64,000 bases of DNA, taken from positions 32,727 to 96,726 of the forward strand of contig JAGWTZ010000005.1 of NCBI GenBank assembly GCA_028868695.1. Reading direction: 5' to 3'. The notes below the pieces were generated by a model, which was not told where the DNA came from, made no database searches, and saw nothing but the letters and a program-made list of their open reading frames with translations. The translations under genes and the position numbers were made by a program. Of this stretch, positions 21,928-33,300 are shown in pieces (positions within the stretch are counted from its first letter, which is position 1; every line of letters begins with the position of its first letter). The DNA comes from Alphaproteobacteria bacterium. GTDB lineage: Bacteria; Pseudomonadota; Alphaproteobacteria; Rhizobiales; Aestuariivirgaceae.

Positions 21928-23364
21928 ATGGCTGCAAAGCAAAACTTCATCGCGGGCGCATGGGTGGATGGTTCGGGTGTCACCGTGGACATCAACCCCT
22001 CGGATGTGTCCGACGTGGTAGGCGAATTCACGCAAGCCAACAAGGCGCAGACCGATGAGGCCGTGGCCGCCGCCAAGGCTGCCAGCGCGGCCTGGGGCCT
22101 TTCCACGCCGCAGCAGCGCGCCGATGCGCTGGAGATGATCGGCACGGAGCTTCTGGCCCGCAAGGACGAGATTGGCCGCATTCTCTCGCGCGAGGAAGGC
22201 AAGCCCCTGGCCAATGGCATTGCCGAGACAATGCGCGCCGCGCAGATCTTCAAGTTCTTCGCGCAGGAAGCGCTGCGCATCGAAGGCACGCAACTGGCCT
22301 CGGTGCGCCCCAATGTCGATGTGACGATCACGAGGGAGCCTGCCGGCGTTGTCGGCCTCATCTGCCCGTGGAATTTCCCCATCGCCATTCCGGCCTGGAA
22401 GATTGCCCCGGCGCTGGCCTATGGCAACACGGTGGTGTTCAAGCCTGCTGATCTCGTTCCCGCCACGGCCTGGGCACTTGCGGAAATCATTTCGCGCTCT
22501 GGCCTGCCCAAGGGTGTGTTCAACCTGGTCATGGGCCGCGGCAGCGTGGTGGGCCAGGCGATGCTCGACAACAAGGATGTGAATGCGCTGTCCTTCACCG
22601 GCTCGGTGCAGACGGGCGCGCGCATCGCCCAGGCCTGCGTGGCGCAGAACCGCAAGTTCCAGCTGGAAATGGGCGGCAAGAACCCGCTTGTGGTGCTGGA
22701 TGACGCCAATCTCGATGCTGCCGTGGCGGGTGCTGTGGATGGCGCGTTCTTCCAGACGGGCCAGCGCTGCACGGCCTCTTCGCGCCTCATCGTCCATTCC
22801 AAGGTGCATGATGCCTTTGTGGAAAAGGCCGTCACCATGCTCAAGGGCCTGAAGGTTGATCACGCGCTGAAGGAGGGCACGCAGATCGGACCGGTGGTGG
22901 ATGAAAGCCAGATGAAGCAGGATGAAGACTATATCCGCATCGCCCGCGAGGAAGGCGGCGAGCTGGCCTGGGGCGGCGAACGCCTGAACCGCGACACCAA
23001 GGGCTTCTATCTCTCGCCCGCGCTGTTCACCAACACCAAGAATGACATGCGCATCAACCGCGAGGAAGTGTTTGGCCCGGTGGCGTCTGTCATCAAGGTG
23101 GACAGCTACGACGAAGCCCTTGCCGTGGCCAATGACACAGCCTTTGGCCTGTCTTCCGGCATCTACACGCAGTCCCTCAAGGCCGCGAATGATTTCCGCC
23201 GCAAGAGCCAGGCCGGCATGGTGATGGTGAACCTGCCCACGGCGGGTGTGGATTATCATGTGCCGTTCGGCGGGCGGAAGGGCTCCAGCTTCGGCCCGCG
23301 CGAACAGGGGCGCTATGCCGCCGAGTTCTACACCACGGTGAAGACGGCCTATGTGAGCGCGTGA
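21928..23364 (+). CDS. Aldehyde dehydrogenase family protein (semialdehyde dehydrogenase-like)
   Basis: EPAGVVGLICPWNFPIAIPAWKIAPALAYGNTVVFKPADLVP, FQLEMGGKNPLVVLDDAN, FFQTGQRCTASSRLIV. Confidence 0.92.
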   Translation: MAAKQNFIAGAWVDGSGVTVDINPSDVSDVVGEFTQANKAQTDEAVAAAKAASAAWGLSTPQQRADALEMIGTELLARKDEIGRILSREEGKPLANGIAETMRAAQIFKFFAQEALRIEGTQLASVRPNVDVTITREPAGVVGLICPWNFPIAIPAWKIAPALAYGNTVVFKPADLVPATAWALAEIISRSGLPKGVFNLVMGRGSVVGQAMLDNKDVNALSFTGSVQTGARIAQACVAQNRKFQLEMGGKNPLVVLDDANLDAAVAGAVDGAFFQTGQRCTASSRLIVHSKVHDAFVEKAVTMLKGLKVDHALKEGTQIGPVVDESQMKQDEDYIRIAREEGGELAWGGERLNRDTKGFYLSPALFTNTKNDMRINREEVFGPVASVIKVDSYDEALAVANDTAFGLSSGIYTQSLKAANDFRRKSQAGMVMVNLPTAGVDYHVPFGGRKGSSFGPREQGRYAAEFYTTVKTAYVSA

Positions 23365-23369
23365 TTTAT

Positions 23370-23477
23370 CCTCCCCCTTCACGGGGGAGGTGTCGGCGCA
23401 GCCGGCGGAGGGGGTTCGGTGCTCCGGCCCCCACCCGCCTTGCTTCGCAAGGCACCCTCCCCGCAGAGGGGGAGGGA
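23370..23477. repeat. Intergenic palindromic repeat (CCTCCCCCTTCACGGGGGAGG ... CCCTCCCCGCAGAGGGGGAGGG)
   Basis: Inverted GC-rich arms between convergent genes. Confidence 0.65.
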
Positions 23478-23484
23478 TGAAACC

Positions 23485-24372
23485 TCAATCCGCCACAATC
23501 GTTGCGTCGGCGAACTCGCCGCGCAGCCGCTCGCGGTGCCAGACGTAAAGCCCGCTGGCGATGATGATGGCAGCCCCCAGCAAAGTGAAATGGTCCGGCC
23601 AGTCACCAAACACGGCGATGCCGGAAAGCGTCATCCACACAATCTGGGTATAGCCGAAAGGCGCAAGCAGCGAGGCGGGGGCGAGGCGCAGCGCATGCGA
23701 CATCACCAGATGAGCGAGCAGGCCGCAGGACCCCATGAGCAGCGCCACGGCCCACAGCCAGCCGAAAGGCGGCGGTGCAAAGCCCTGCGGCAGCGCCGCG
23801 CCTGAAATCGCCAGCCCCACCGCAAAAACCCAGAGCAAGCCTGTTTCCGGCGCGTCATGGAAGCCGGCGCGGCGCGTGAAGACCTGATAATTGGCCATCA
23901 CAAAGGCGTTGAACAGGCTGACCAGCATCGCCGGCTGGAAACTTTCGCTGCCCGGCCGCACGATCAGCAGCATGCCACAAAAGCCAACACCCACCGCGGC
24001 CCAGCGGCGCGGCCCCACATGCTCGCCCAGCAGGAAGGGCGCCAGCGCGCAGGAGATCAAGGGTGCGGCGAAATTGATGCTGACCACCAGGGCCAGTGGC
24101 AAATGCCCCACCGCATAGAAGTTGGCGAAGGTTGAGGAGGTGAGCAGCGCGCCGCGCAGCAGGTTCACCTTCACATTGCGGCTTCGCGGTGGCCATTCAC
24201 GCCGCCAGGCGAGGATGGCCAGCAAGGTGGAGAGCGCAATGGCATAGCGCAGGAACACCACGGTGAAGATGGGCACGCCATTGTGCTGCAGGAACTTGGC
24301 TGGCGCATCCACCAGCGTGCCGAAAAACACATTGGCGCAAAACAGCAGGATGCCGCGGCTGGTGTTGCTCAC
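23485..24372 (-). CDS. EamA/DMT family transporter
   Basis: ILLFCANVFFGTLVDAPAKFLQHNGVPIFTVVFLRYAIALSTLLAILAWRREW..., RhaT/EamA pattern. Confidence 0.88.
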   Translation of the reverse strand: MSNTSRGILLFCANVFFGTLVDAPAKFLQHNGVPIFTVVFLRYAIALSTLLAILAWRREWPPRSRNVKVNLLRGALLTSSTFANFYAVGHLPLALVVSINFAAPLISCALAPFLLGEHVGPRRWAAVGVGFCGMLLIVRPGSESFQPAMLVSLFNAFVMANYQVFTRRAGFHDAPETGLLWVFAVGLAISGAALPQGFAPPPFGWLWAVALLMGSCGLLAHLVMSHALRLAPASLLAPFGYTQIVWMTLSGIAVFGDWPDHFTLLGAAIIIASGLYVWHRERLRGEFADATIVAD

Positions 24373-24968
24373 GAGAGGCGGATGCCGTGCTTCACAAAGC
24401 TCTTCTTGGTGTCTTCGGCCGAGCCATCAAGATCAATGGCGCGGGTGGCGGCTTCCACCACCTCAACCTCAAAGCCCAGCTTGCGCGCATCCTCGGCGGA
24501 ATAGCGCACGCAAAAATCAAAGGCGAGGCCAACAAGGCGCAAGCGCTCAAAGCCGCGCTCACGCAGATAGCCGCCAAGGCCGGTGGGCGTGAGGTGGTCA
24601 TTCTCGAAAAAGGCCGAGTAGGAATCAATCGCCTTGCGGAAGCCCTTGCGGATGATGAGCTCGGCATGCGGCACATCCAGCGCGGCGTGGAAGGCCGCAC
24701 CCTGGGTGCCGATGACGCAATGGTCCGGCCACAGGGTTTGCGGGCCATAGGCCATTTGCACCTGGGTGAAAGGGGCAGCGCCGGGGTGCTGCGAAGCGAA
24801 TGAGGAATGCTGCGGCGGATGCCAATCCTGGGTGAGGATGACATGGGCATGCTCACGCGCCAGCTCATTGATCACGGGCACAATCCTGTCACCGCCCTTC
24901 ACCGCCAGCGAACCGCCGGGGCAGAAATCATTCTGCATGTCGATGATGATCAGGGCGGAAGGCTTCAT
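24369..24968 (-). CDS. pncA: Nicotinamidase
   Basis: ALIIIDMQNDFCPGGSLAVKGGD, LTQDWHPPQHSSFASQHPG, LVGLAFDFCVRYSAEDARKLGFEV. Confidence 0.94.
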   Translation of the reverse strand: MKPSALIIIDMQNDFCPGGSLAVKGGDRIVPVINELAREHAHVILTQDWHPPQHSSFASQHPGAAPFTQVQMAYGPQTLWPDHCVIGTQGAAFHAALDVPHAELIIRKGFRKAIDSYSAFFENDHLTPTGLGGYLRERGFERLRLVGLAFDFCVRYSAEDARKLGFEVEVVEAATRAIDLDGSAEDTKKSFVKHGIRLS

Positions 24969-24977
24969 GGCTGCACC

Positions 24978-25922
24978 TCAGGGCGCATTCAGGGCAGCGG
25001 CACACCCCTTGAAGGCGGGGAAGGGATCGGTGATCACAAACAGCGGCATGTGCTTCATCACTTCCGAAAGCCGGCCCTTTTCCTCGAACACCGCGCGGTA
25101 TTGCGGGGCCTTGAGTTTTTCCGCCAGCGAAGGGGCAATGCCGCCCGCGAGATAGACGCCGCCGCGGGCCTGCAGGGCCATGGCCATGTCGCCTGCAAGG
25201 CGCATCAGGAAGGTCATGAAATGGTCGAGTGTCTTGACGGCCGCCGGGTCGGTTCCCGCAAGGCCGGCCTTCATCACCTGTTCGGGCGATTGTTGCACGG
25301 GCGTTGCCGCCACGGCCTTGTACAGCGCAAAGAGGCCGGGGCCTGTCAGCACATCCTCCACCTCGGCGAACTTGTCCTTGCCCATGATCTTGTCTTTCAG
25401 GGCCAGTTCCTCGGCGGTCTTGACCGGCAGGGTCACATGGCCGCCTTCGCCGGGAATGGGCATCCAGCCGCCGCCCGGCAGCGGCGCCAAAGTGGCCATG
25501 CCAAGGCCGGTGCCGGGGCCCAGAACCACCTTGGTCATCGGCTGGGCCTTCACTTCGCCGCCAAGCTGCACCAGGTCTGCCGCCGCGATGTGCGGCAGGC
25601 TCCAGGCCAGGGCCTCGAAATCATTGAGCAGGCGGAAGCGCCTGGCATGGGCCGCCTGGCGCAGGCTTTCGGCCGAAAAGGTCCAGGCCCGGTTGGTCAG
25701 GGTGATTTGTTCACGGTCCACCGGGGCGGCCACGTCCACCGCCGCGGCGGCCAGTTCGGTGATGCCGCGCTTGCCGAGATAGGCCGAAATCGCCGCTTCC
25801 AGGCCGGGGAAATTGTCGTTCTTGAGAACCTCAACATCACGCACGGCCATGCTGCCCAATTCCAGAACGCCAAAGCGCGAATTGGTGCCGCCAATATCGC
25901 CCACAAGTGCCAGTTTTGTCAT
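24978..25922 (-). CDS. glk: Glucokinase
   Basis: MTKLALVGDIGGTNSRFGVLELG, RLLNDFEALAWSLP, VVLGPGTGLGMATL, IPGEGGHVTLP, GVYLAGGIAPSL. Confidence 0.94.
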   Translation of the reverse strand: MTKLALVGDIGGTNSRFGVLELGSMAVRDVEVLKNDNFPGLEAAISAYLGKRGITELAAAAVDVAAPVDREQITLTNRAWTFSAESLRQAAHARRFRLLNDFEALAWSLPHIAAADLVQLGGEVKAQPMTKVVLGPGTGLGMATLAPLPGGGWMPIPGEGGHVTLPVKTAEELALKDKIMGKDKFAEVEDVLTGPGLFALYKAVAATPVQQSPEQVMKAGLAGTDPAAVKTLDHFMTFLMRLAGDMAMALQARGGVYLAGGIAPSLAEKLKAPQYRAVFEEKGRLSEVMKHMPLFVITDPFPAFKGCAAALNAP

Positions 25923-26007
25923 GGCCAAGGTGTGCCACAGCTGGCCCTTTTGGGCAAGGCAGAAGCCTTTACTCCCCCCTTCCCGACCGCTATTGCCAGC
26001 GCCAACC

Positions 26008-27579
26008 ATGGCTGACATTCAAACTGAATCCCAACGGCGGCGCACCTTCGCCATCATCTCGCACCCTGACGCGGGCAAAACCACGCTCACTGAAAAGCTG
26101 CTGCTGTTCGGCGGCGCCATCCAGCTGGCGGGCCAGGTGCGCGCCAAGGGCGACAGGCGGCGCACACGGTCTGACTGGATGGCCATCGAGCGGGCGCGCG
26201 GCATTTCCGTGGTCACCTCGGTGATGACCTTCGAATACAACAATGTGGTGTTCAACCTTTTGGATACGCCGGGCCACGAGGACTTCTCCGAAGACACCTA
26301 CCGCACGCTGACGGCGGTGGACGCCGCGGTGATGGTGATCGACGGCGCCAAAGGCATTGAAGACCGCACGCGCAAGCTGTTTGAAATCTGCCGCTTGCGC
26401 GACATTCCCATCATCACCTTCATCAACAAGTTTGACCGCGAGGCGCAGGAACCGCTGGCCCTGCTCGACGAGATCGAGAAGGGCCTGGCGCTCACTGTCG
26501 TTCCCATGGTCTGGCCCATCGGCATCGGCAAGACCTTTGCCGGCACCTATGACCTCATTCACCACAGGGTGCGCCGCGTGGATGAAGACCCGGCCGGCGT
26601 TGCCGTTTCCGGGCCGGGGGACAAGCTGATCGATGAGATCCTGCCGCAGGGGGCCGCACATTTCCGCGAGGAGATTGAGCTGCAAAGCATGGCCGGGCAC
26701 AGCTTTGACCAGACGGCCTTCCTCGAGGGCCATCTCAGCCCGGTGTTTTTCGGTTCGGCGATCAAGAATTTCGGCGTGCGCGACTTGCTCGACGCGCTCA
26801 TCGCCTATGCGCCCAGCCCGCGCGACCAGAAGGCCAGGCAACGGGTGGTCAAGGCCACCGAGCCCAAGCTCACCGGCGTGGTGTTCAAGATCCAGGCCAA
26901 CATGGACCCCAACCACCGCGACCGCATCGCCTTCATGCGCGTGTGCTCCGGCAAGCTGACGCGTGGCATGAAGACCAAGATCGTGCGCACCGGCAAGCAG
27001 CTGGCGCTGAACGCGCCGCAATTCTTCTTTGCGCAGGACCGTTCGCTGGCCGAAGAAGCCTTTGCGGGCGATGTGGTGGGCATTCCCAACCATGGCGTGC
27101 TGCGCATCGGCGACACGCTGAGCGAGGGCGAGGACGTGGTGTTCACCGGCGTTCCAAGCTTCGCCCCGGAAATCCTGCGCCGGGTGCGGCTGGGAGACCC
27201 GATGAAGGCCAAGAAGCTGAAATCGGCGCTGGAAGAGCTGGCCGAAGAAGGTGTCGTTCAGCTGTTCACGCCGATTGACGGCTCCGGCGCCATCGTGGGC
27301 GTGGTGGGCGCGCTGCAGCTTGACGTGCTGGCCGACCGGCTGGAGCATGAATATGGCGTTCCGGCCTCCTTCGAGACCACGCGCTTTGAAATCCTGCGCT
27401 GGATCACCGCGCCCGATTCCCGCACGCTGGAAGGCTTTGTCGACTCCAACAAGTCCGGCATTGCCCATGACCTTGACGGCGCGCCGGTTTTCATGGCCTC
27501 CTCGGCTTTCAACCTGAACTATGCGCTGGAGCGGGCGCCCGGCATTGCCGCGGCCACCATCAAGGAAATTCACGCATGA
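26008..27579 (+). CDS. prfC: Peptide chain release factor 3
   Basis: MADIQTESQRRRTFAIISHPDAGKTTLTEKLLLFGGAIQLAGQVRAKGDRRRTRSDWMAIERARGISVVTSVMTFEY; RF3-specific downstream domains. Confidence 0.96.
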   Translation: MADIQTESQRRRTFAIISHPDAGKTTLTEKLLLFGGAIQLAGQVRAKGDRRRTRSDWMAIERARGISVVTSVMTFEYNNVVFNLLDTPGHEDFSEDTYRTLTAVDAAVMVIDGAKGIEDRTRKLFEICRLRDIPIITFINKFDREAQEPLALLDEIEKGLALTVVPMVWPIGIGKTFAGTYDLIHHRVRRVDEDPAGVAVSGPGDKLIDEILPQGAAHFREEIELQSMAGHSFDQTAFLEGHLSPVFFGSAIKNFGVRDLLDALIAYAPSPRDQKARQRVVKATEPKLTGVVFKIQANMDPNHRDRIAFMRVCSGKLTRGMKTKIVRTGKQLALNAPQFFFAQDRSLAEEAFAGDVVGIPNHGVLRIGDTLSEGEDVVFTGVPSFAPEILRRVRLGDPMKAKKLKSALEELAEEGVVQLFTPIDGSGAIVGVVGALQLDVLADRLEHEYGVPASFETTRFEILRWITAPDSRTLEGFVDSNKSGIAHDLDGAPVFMASSAFNLNYALERAPGIAAATIKEIHA

Positions 27580-28301
27580 GCATAGCCGAGATGCCCTATG
27601 ATTTTGACCTGCTGCATTTCACGGCGGTGGGCCTGATCTTCGTGATGTGGTGGCTTTACGGGCCGGTGCTGCGGCTTCTCGGGCGCGGCACGCTGAATGC
27701 GCAGCTGCATGTGGTGCGCCTCAAATGGATGATGATGATGATCAACGCGCGCCGCGAAAACCGCGTGTTTGACGCCATCATGCTGGGGCAGATTTCAAGC
27801 TCGATGAGCTATTTCGGCTCGGCCACGCTGATCGTTCTTGCCGGGCTTGTGGGCACGCTGGCCTCGATCAACCATGTGCATGCCTCGCTCACCCAGATGG
27901 CGTTTTTCCCGGCGGTCAGCCTTGGCATGTTCACCATCTATTTCACGGCGCTCACGGTGATGATGGCGGTGTGCTTCTTCGCCTTCACCTACGGCCTGCG
28001 CAAGATGGCCTATACGCTGGCGCTGATCGGCGGGCTGGATGATGCGCCCGCCGCCACGCCGCAGGCGCAGGTGATGATTGCGCAAACCGCCACGGTTCTC
28101 ACCGAGGCGGTGAAGAGCATGAACAACGGCATCCGCGGCTATTATTTCGCGGTGGCCGGGCTGTTCCTGTTTGCCGGGCCGTTTGTGTCGATCATCGCCA
28201 CGCTGCTGTTCAGCTTCATGCTCTATTACCGGCAGGGGCTTTCCACCGAAGCACTGGCCATCGAACGCTATGTGAAGGCGCTGCGCGAAGAGCAGAAGTG
28301 A
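27576..28301 (+). CDS. DUF599 family integral membrane protein
   Basis: Hydrophobic 241-aa ORF, FDLLHFTAVGLIFVMWWLYGPVLRLLGRGTLNAQLHVVRLKWM...RENRVFDAIMLGQISSSMSYFGSATLIVLAGL; ATGA overlap with prfC. Confidence 0.75.
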   Translation: MSIAEMPYDFDLLHFTAVGLIFVMWWLYGPVLRLLGRGTLNAQLHVVRLKWMMMMINARRENRVFDAIMLGQISSSMSYFGSATLIVLAGLVGTLASINHVHASLTQMAFFPAVSLGMFTIYFTALTVMMAVCFFAFTYGLRKMAYTLALIGGLDDAPAATPQAQVMIAQTATVLTEAVKSMNNGIRGYYFAVAGLFLFAGPFVSIIATLLFSFMLYYRQGLSTEALAIERYVKALREEQK

Positions 28302-28307
28302 AAGCCT

Positions 28308-28952
28308 TCAGCGCTGGCGCAGGCCTGCCGCCTCGCGCGCCAGCTTTTCAATCTCGTCCCACTTGCCTTCATTCACCATGGCCTTGGGCGCCATCCAGGA
28401 GCCGCCCAGCGTGATCACATTGGCCAGCTTCAGATAGCTGGGCGCCAGCGCTGGCGTGATGCCGCCGGTGGGGCAGAACTTGATGCGCGGCAGAACCGTG
28501 GAGAGCGAGTTCAGATAGGGCGCGCCGCCCTTCTGCTCGGCGGGGAAGAATTTCTGCAGTTCATAGCCATGCTCCAGAAGCTTCATGGCTTCGGATGGCG
28601 AGGCCGAGGCCGGCAGCAGGGCGATCTTCTCATCCTTGGCAGCCTTCAGCAACTTGTCGGTGCAGCCCGGCGAGACGGCGAACACGCAGCCCGCCTTTTC
28701 CGAGGCCTTGAGCTGCCTTGCATCCAGCACGGTGCCGGAGCCCACAATGGCGCCTTCCACCTCATTCACGATGGCCTTGATGCACTCCAGCGCGGCTGCC
28801 GTGCGCAGGGTGATTTCGAGCACCGGCAAGCCGCCCTCCACCAGCGCGCGGGCCAGCGGCACGGCATCCTTCAGGTTCTCAATGACCATTACCGGAACGA
28901 CCGGGGCTTTCTTCAAGTTGGCCTCCAGGCCCTTCTGCGGGTTCTTGCTCAT
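28308..28952 (-). CDS. eda: KDPG/KHG aldolase (Entner-Doudoroff)
   Basis: PVVPVMVIENLKDAVPLARALVEGGLPVLEITLRTAAALECI...VGSGTVLDARQ...IKFCPTGGI. Confidence 0.94.
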   Translation of the reverse strand: MSKNPQKGLEANLKKAPVVPVMVIENLKDAVPLARALVEGGLPVLEITLRTAAALECIKAIVNEVEGAIVGSGTVLDARQLKASEKAGCVFAVSPGCTDKLLKAAKDEKIALLPASASPSEAMKLLEHGYELQKFFPAEQKGGAPYLNSLSTVLPRIKFCPTGGITPALAPSYLKLANVITLGGSWMAPKAMVNEGKWDEIEKLAREAAGLRQR

Positions 28953-29048
28953 TCACCAGTTCCTTCCATCAAGCTTCAATCACATCAATTGCGTTCTGCG
29001 GGAATGACGGCAAGAGGTGCGTCCCATGGCGTCCCGCGTGAGAGGCTA

Positions 29049-30866
29049 TCAAGCGCCAAACACCGTGGCGCCGTGGTCGGCGGGGCCGGCGTGGTGGCGG
29101 AACAGCTTGAACAGCTCACGGCCCACGCCCTCCTCATTCACGCTCAAATCCTTGTGGGCCAGTGGGCGCGCCGCAAAGTGCTTGGGGTCCACCAGCACCT
29201 TGATCACACCCTTGTCGCAATCCAGCCGGATCACATCGCCATCGCGCAGCCGGGCGATGGGGCCGCCGTCTGCCGCCTCCGGCGTCACGTGAATGGCGGC
29301 CGGCACCTTGCCCGAAGCGCCAGACATGCGGCCATCGGTGATCAGCGCCACCTTGAAGCCCAGATCCTGCAGCACTGCCAAAGGCGGCGTCATGCGGTGC
29401 AGCTCGGGCATGCCATTGGCCTTGGGGCCCTGGAAGCGCACCACGGCCACCACATCCTTGTGCAGTTCGCCGCGCTTGAAGGCCTCGCCCAGTTCTTCCT
29501 GGGAATGGAACACGCGGCAGGGCGCCTCGATCACGTGCCGGTCGGCCGGGATGGAGGAAGACTTGATCACCGCCCGGCCCAGCACGCCTTCGAGCACATT
29601 GAGGCCGCCGGTCTGCTGGAACGGCTCGGCCACGCCGCGCAACACCGATGTGTCATGCGATGTGGTTTCGGCGGGCTTCCAATCCAGCTCGCCGTCCTTC
29701 AGCACAGGCTCCACGGTATAGGCCGAGAGGCCCTGGCCCATGATGGTGGTGACATCCTCATGCAACAGGCCGGCTTTCAGCAATTCGCCAATCAGCAAGC
29801 CCATGCCGCCGGCGGCGTGGAAGTGGTTCACATCGGCCTTGCCATTGGGATAGATGCGGGTGAGCAGCGGCACGGCGGCGGAAAGATCAGCGATGTCATC
29901 CCATGTCAGGTGGATGCCGGCCGCAGCCGCCATGGCCACCAGATGCATGGTGTGGTTGGTGGAGCCGCCGGTGGCCAACAGGCCCACCACGCCGTTCACC
30001 ACCGCCTTCTCATCATAGATCTTGCCGATCGGCGTATAGCGGTTGCCCAGCGTTGAAATGGCCAGCGCCTGCTTGGCCGAGGCCTTGGTGATGGCATCGC
30101 GCAGCGCCGTGCCGGGGTTCACGAAGGTCGAGCCCGGCAGGTGCAGGCCCATGATTTCCATCAGCATCTGGTTGGAATTGGCGGTGCCGTAGAAGGTGCA
30201 GGTGCCGGGGCCGTGATAGGCTTGGGATTCGGCTTCGAGAAGCGCCTCCCGGCCCACCTTGCCCTGGGCATAGAGCATGCGCACCTTGGATTTCTCATCA
30301 TTGGAAAGGCCAGAGGTCATCGGCCCCGCTGGCACGAAAACCGAAGGCAAGTGCCCGAAGGTAAGCGCCCCGATGATCAGGCCCGGCACGATCTTGTCGC
30401 ATACGCCGAGATAGACCGCGGCATCAAACATCTGGTGCGACAGGGCGACAGCGGTGGACATGGCGATGATGTCGCGGCTGAACAGCGAAAGCTCCATGCC
30501 GGTTTCGCCCTGGGTCACGCCATCGCACATGGCGGGCACGCCGCCGGCCACCTGCGCTGTTCCGCCCGCCTCGCGCGCCGCGGCGCGGATCAGCTCGGGG
30601 TAGAACTCGAAAGGCTGGTGGGCCGAGAGCATGTCGTTGTAGCTGGTGATGATGCCGAGGTTCGGCGCATCGCTGTTGCGAAGCGCGTCCTTGTCATGGG
30701 CGTTGCAGGCGGCAAAGCCATGGGCCAGGTTGGCGCAGCCCAGCGCCTTGCGCTTTGGCTTGCCATCATGCGCCTTGGCGATCTTGTCGAGATAGCGGGC
30801 GCGGCTTTCGGCGCTGCGCTTGATGATGGCCTCAGTGACGGCGGCGATGGATTTTTGCACGGACAT
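29049..30866 (-). CDS. edd: 6-phosphogluconate dehydratase
   Basis: 605 aa: [100 protein letters not shown]. Confidence 0.96.
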   Translation of the reverse strand: MSVQKSIAAVTEAIIKRSAESRARYLDKIAKAHDGKPKRKALGCANLAHGFAACNAHDKDALRNSDAPNLGIITSYNDMLSAHQPFEFYPELIRAAAREAGGTAQVAGGVPAMCDGVTQGETGMELSLFSRDIIAMSTAVALSHQMFDAAVYLGVCDKIVPGLIIGALTFGHLPSVFVPAGPMTSGLSNDEKSKVRMLYAQGKVGREALLEAESQAYHGPGTCTFYGTANSNQMLMEIMGLHLPGSTFVNPGTALRDAITKASAKQALAISTLGNRYTPIGKIYDEKAVVNGVVGLLATGGSTNHTMHLVAMAAAAGIHLTWDDIADLSAAVPLLTRIYPNGKADVNHFHAAGGMGLLIGELLKAGLLHEDVTTIMGQGLSAYTVEPVLKDGELDWKPAETTSHDTSVLRGVAEPFQQTGGLNVLEGVLGRAVIKSSSIPADRHVIEAPCRVFHSQEELGEAFKRGELHKDVVAVVRFQGPKANGMPELHRMTPPLAVLQDLGFKVALITDGRMSGASGKVPAAIHVTPEAADGGPIARLRDGDVIRLDCDKGVIKVLVDPKHFAARPLAHKDLSVNEEGVGRELFKLFRHHAGPADHGATVFGA

Positions 30867-30892
30867 TGTTCTGATCTCACTTGTGGAAAAGA

Positions 30893-31011
30893 GCCCTCAC
30901 CCGCCCTTCGGGCACCCTCTCCCACGCGTGCCGCGCAGGCGAGGGGCGCTGTCACTTCGCCCTTCTCCCATTCGAAGGATGGGAGAAGGTGGCCGAAGGC
31001 CGGATGAGGGC
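30893..31011. repeat. Intergenic palindromic repeat of the CTCATCCGC/GCGGATGAG family
   Basis: GCCCTCACCCGCCCTTCGGGCACCCTCTCCCA ... TGGGAGAAGGTGGCCGAAGGCCGGATGAGGGC. Confidence 0.75.
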
Positions 31012-31028
31012 CCTTGGTTCAACATGAA

Positions 31029-31682
31029 CTAGGGGCACCAATAAGTCTCAACTTGATGGCCGGATTGCAGGACGCTGCGCACCGGCATCTCCAAAACATC
31101 ATTTCCAGCCTGCGCCTTTTCCAGCGTGGCCGCCTTGTCGGCGCCCTGGATGTGCAGGATGATTTCCTTCGCTGCCAGCAGCTTGCGCAGGGAGAAAGTC
31201 AGGCGCGGCTCACCCGCGCCGGGGGCGGAAATGGCCAGCAGCGGCGGGGCGGTGGGTGACAGGGCCTCGGCCAGCCTGTCACCGCCGGGGAAGAAGCTCG
31301 CGGTGTGGCCATCATTGCCCATGCCGAGGATCACCACATCAAAATCCGGCAGGGCGGCGGCGGTGGGGTTCTGGAAAAGCGGCACAAAGCGCGCGGCGGC
31401 GGCCTCATTCTGGATCAGGGCGGCCTTCACCAGCCGCGCGTTGGAGCGGTCAGAGGTTTCCGGAACCTGCCGCTCATCCACCAGCGTCACCGTCACTTGC
31501 GCCCAATCCAGCTTCTGCTTTGAGAGGGCCTCAAAGAATTTCTGCGGCGTGGTGCCGCCGGAAACGGCAAGCGTTGCCCGCTGCGCTCCGGCCAATGCCT
31601 GCCGCAAGCTTGCGGCCACATTTACAGCCAGCATGCGGGCCAGCGCGTCAGCGCCCGCGAAATGGTGCTGCCCGGTGATCAT
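31029..31682 (-). CDS. pgl: 6-phosphogluconolactonase
   Basis: LAVSGGTTPQKFFEALSKQKLDWAQVTVTLVDERQVPETSDRSNARLV, VILGMGNDGHTASFFPG. Confidence 0.94.
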   Translation of the reverse strand: MITGQHHFAGADALARMLAVNVAASLRQALAGAQRATLAVSGGTTPQKFFEALSKQKLDWAQVTVTLVDERQVPETSDRSNARLVKAALIQNEAAAARFVPLFQNPTAAALPDFDVVILGMGNDGHTASFFPGGDRLAEALSPTAPPLLAISAPGAGEPRLTFSLRKLLAAKEIILHIQGADKAATLEKAQAGNDVLEMPVRSVLQSGHQVETYWCP

Positions 31683-33160
31683 TCGACGTGCGGCTCATAC
31701 CAGGTGCGCTGGTCACGCTCGATCAGGGAGATGGCGGCGGTGGGGCCCCAGGAGCCGGATTGATACGGCTTGGGCGGCTCGCTGGAATCGCGCCAGGCCT
31801 CAAGGATCGGGTCGATGTAGCGCCAGGCGGCGGCCACCTCGTCGCGGCGCATGAACAGCGTCTGGTTGCCGCGCACCACGTCAGTCAGCAGGCGTTCATA
31901 GGCCTCAGGCTGGCGGCCGGCGAAGGCTTCGGCAAAGCTCATGTCGAGGGGCACATGCTTGAAGCGCAAGCCGCCCGGCCCAGGTTCCTTGATCGAAAGG
32001 AACAGTTCCACGCCTTCATCCGGCTGCAGGCGGATGAGCAGGCGGTTCGGCTTCAGGCTGCCAGCGGTGGCCTGGAACACGTTGTAGGGGATGGGCTTGA
32101 ACTCAACGACGATTTCGGAAACGCGCTCGGCCAGGCGCTTGCCGGTGCGCAGGTAGAAAGGCACATTGGCCCAGCGCCAGGAATTGATCTCGGCCTTCAG
32201 GGCCACAAAGGTTTCAGTGCGCGAATCCGGATTGCCCAGGTCTTCAAGATAGCTCTTGAGCTGGCCGTTGTTGGACGGTCCGCCGCGGTATTGGCCGCGC
32301 ACCACCGAATGCTCAATGTCGGCGGCGGTGATCGGCTTCAGCGATTTCAACACTTTCAGCTTTTCATCGCGCACCGCGTCGGCGTCCATGGCGCTGGGCG
32401 GCTCCATGGCCACAAGGCAGAGAAGCTGCAGCATGTGGTTCTGCACCATGTCGCGCAGCGCGCCCGAGGTGTCATAGTAGCCAGCGCGGGTTTCCACGCC
32501 CAGGGTTTCGGCCACGGTGATCTGCACATGGTCAATATGCATGCCGTTCCACAAGGGCTCGAACAAGGCGTTGGCAAAGCGCAGGGCCATCAGGTTCTGC
32601 ACCGTTTCCTTGCCGAGATAATGGTCGATGCGGTAGATCGCGGGCTCCGGGAACACCTTGCCGATCTCGTCATTGAGGGCATCGGCGGAAGCGCCGCTCT
32701 TGCCCACCGGCTTTTCCACGACCACGCGCGATTGCGGCGTCACCAGCTTGTGGGTGCCCAGCCGGTCGCAGATCGGGCCGAAGAGATCGGGGCCGACGGC
32801 GAGGTAAAACACGCGGATGCGCTCCGGGTGCTGGCCCAGCACCTGCTCCAGTTTCAGCCAGCCGTCATCCAGCGTGGCCTCGGCCGAGACATAGGACAGG
32901 CGGCCGAGGAAGCGCTCCATCAATTCATCGGTGCGGGATTTCTCCTCGACGAACTTTTCCAGCGCATCCTTGGCGAAGGCGCGGAATTCCGCATCGCTCA
33001 TGGCGCGGCGCGAGGTGCCGATGATGCGGGCCTCGGGCGGCAGCTGGCCCTGCTCGTCGCGGTGGAACAAGGCGGGGATCAGCTTGCGCTGGGAGAGATC
33101 ACCGGTGGCGCCAAACACAACAAGATCAAAGACATCGACTGGAATGATGCGGGTTGTCAC
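31679..33160 (-). CDS. zwf: Glucose-6-phosphate dehydrogenase
   Basis: [47 protein letters not shown] start at 33160 gives 494 aa (ORF track extends further upstream). Confidence 0.95.
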   Translation of the reverse strand: MTTRIIPVDVFDLVVFGATGDLSQRKLIPALFHRDEQGQLPPEARIIGTSRRAMSDAEFRAFAKDALEKFVEEKSRTDELMERFLGRLSYVSAEATLDDGWLKLEQVLGQHPERIRVFYLAVGPDLFGPICDRLGTHKLVTPQSRVVVEKPVGKSGASADALNDEIGKVFPEPAIYRIDHYLGKETVQNLMALRFANALFEPLWNGMHIDHVQITVAETLGVETRAGYYDTSGALRDMVQNHMLQLLCLVAMEPPSAMDADAVRDEKLKVLKSLKPITAADIEHSVVRGQYRGGPSNNGQLKSYLEDLGNPDSRTETFVALKAEINSWRWANVPFYLRTGKRLAERVSEIVVEFKPIPYNVFQATAGSLKPNRLLIRLQPDEGVELFLSIKEPGPGGLRFKHVPLDMSFAEAFAGRQPEAYERLLTDVVRGNQTLFMRRDEVAAAWRYIDPILEAWRDSSEPPKPYQSGSWGPTAAISLIERDQRTWYEPHVE

Positions 33161-33300
33161 ATAATTCTCCGAAAAAGAGGTACGTACATCAAATTTCACT
33201 TGGCGCGACGCATACACCGCCCTTATGACGGTTGCAACAAAGCAAGTGCAGGCCAGAGGCAGCCTGTATATCATGCCCTTGAGGCGGGGAGGAGAGAACA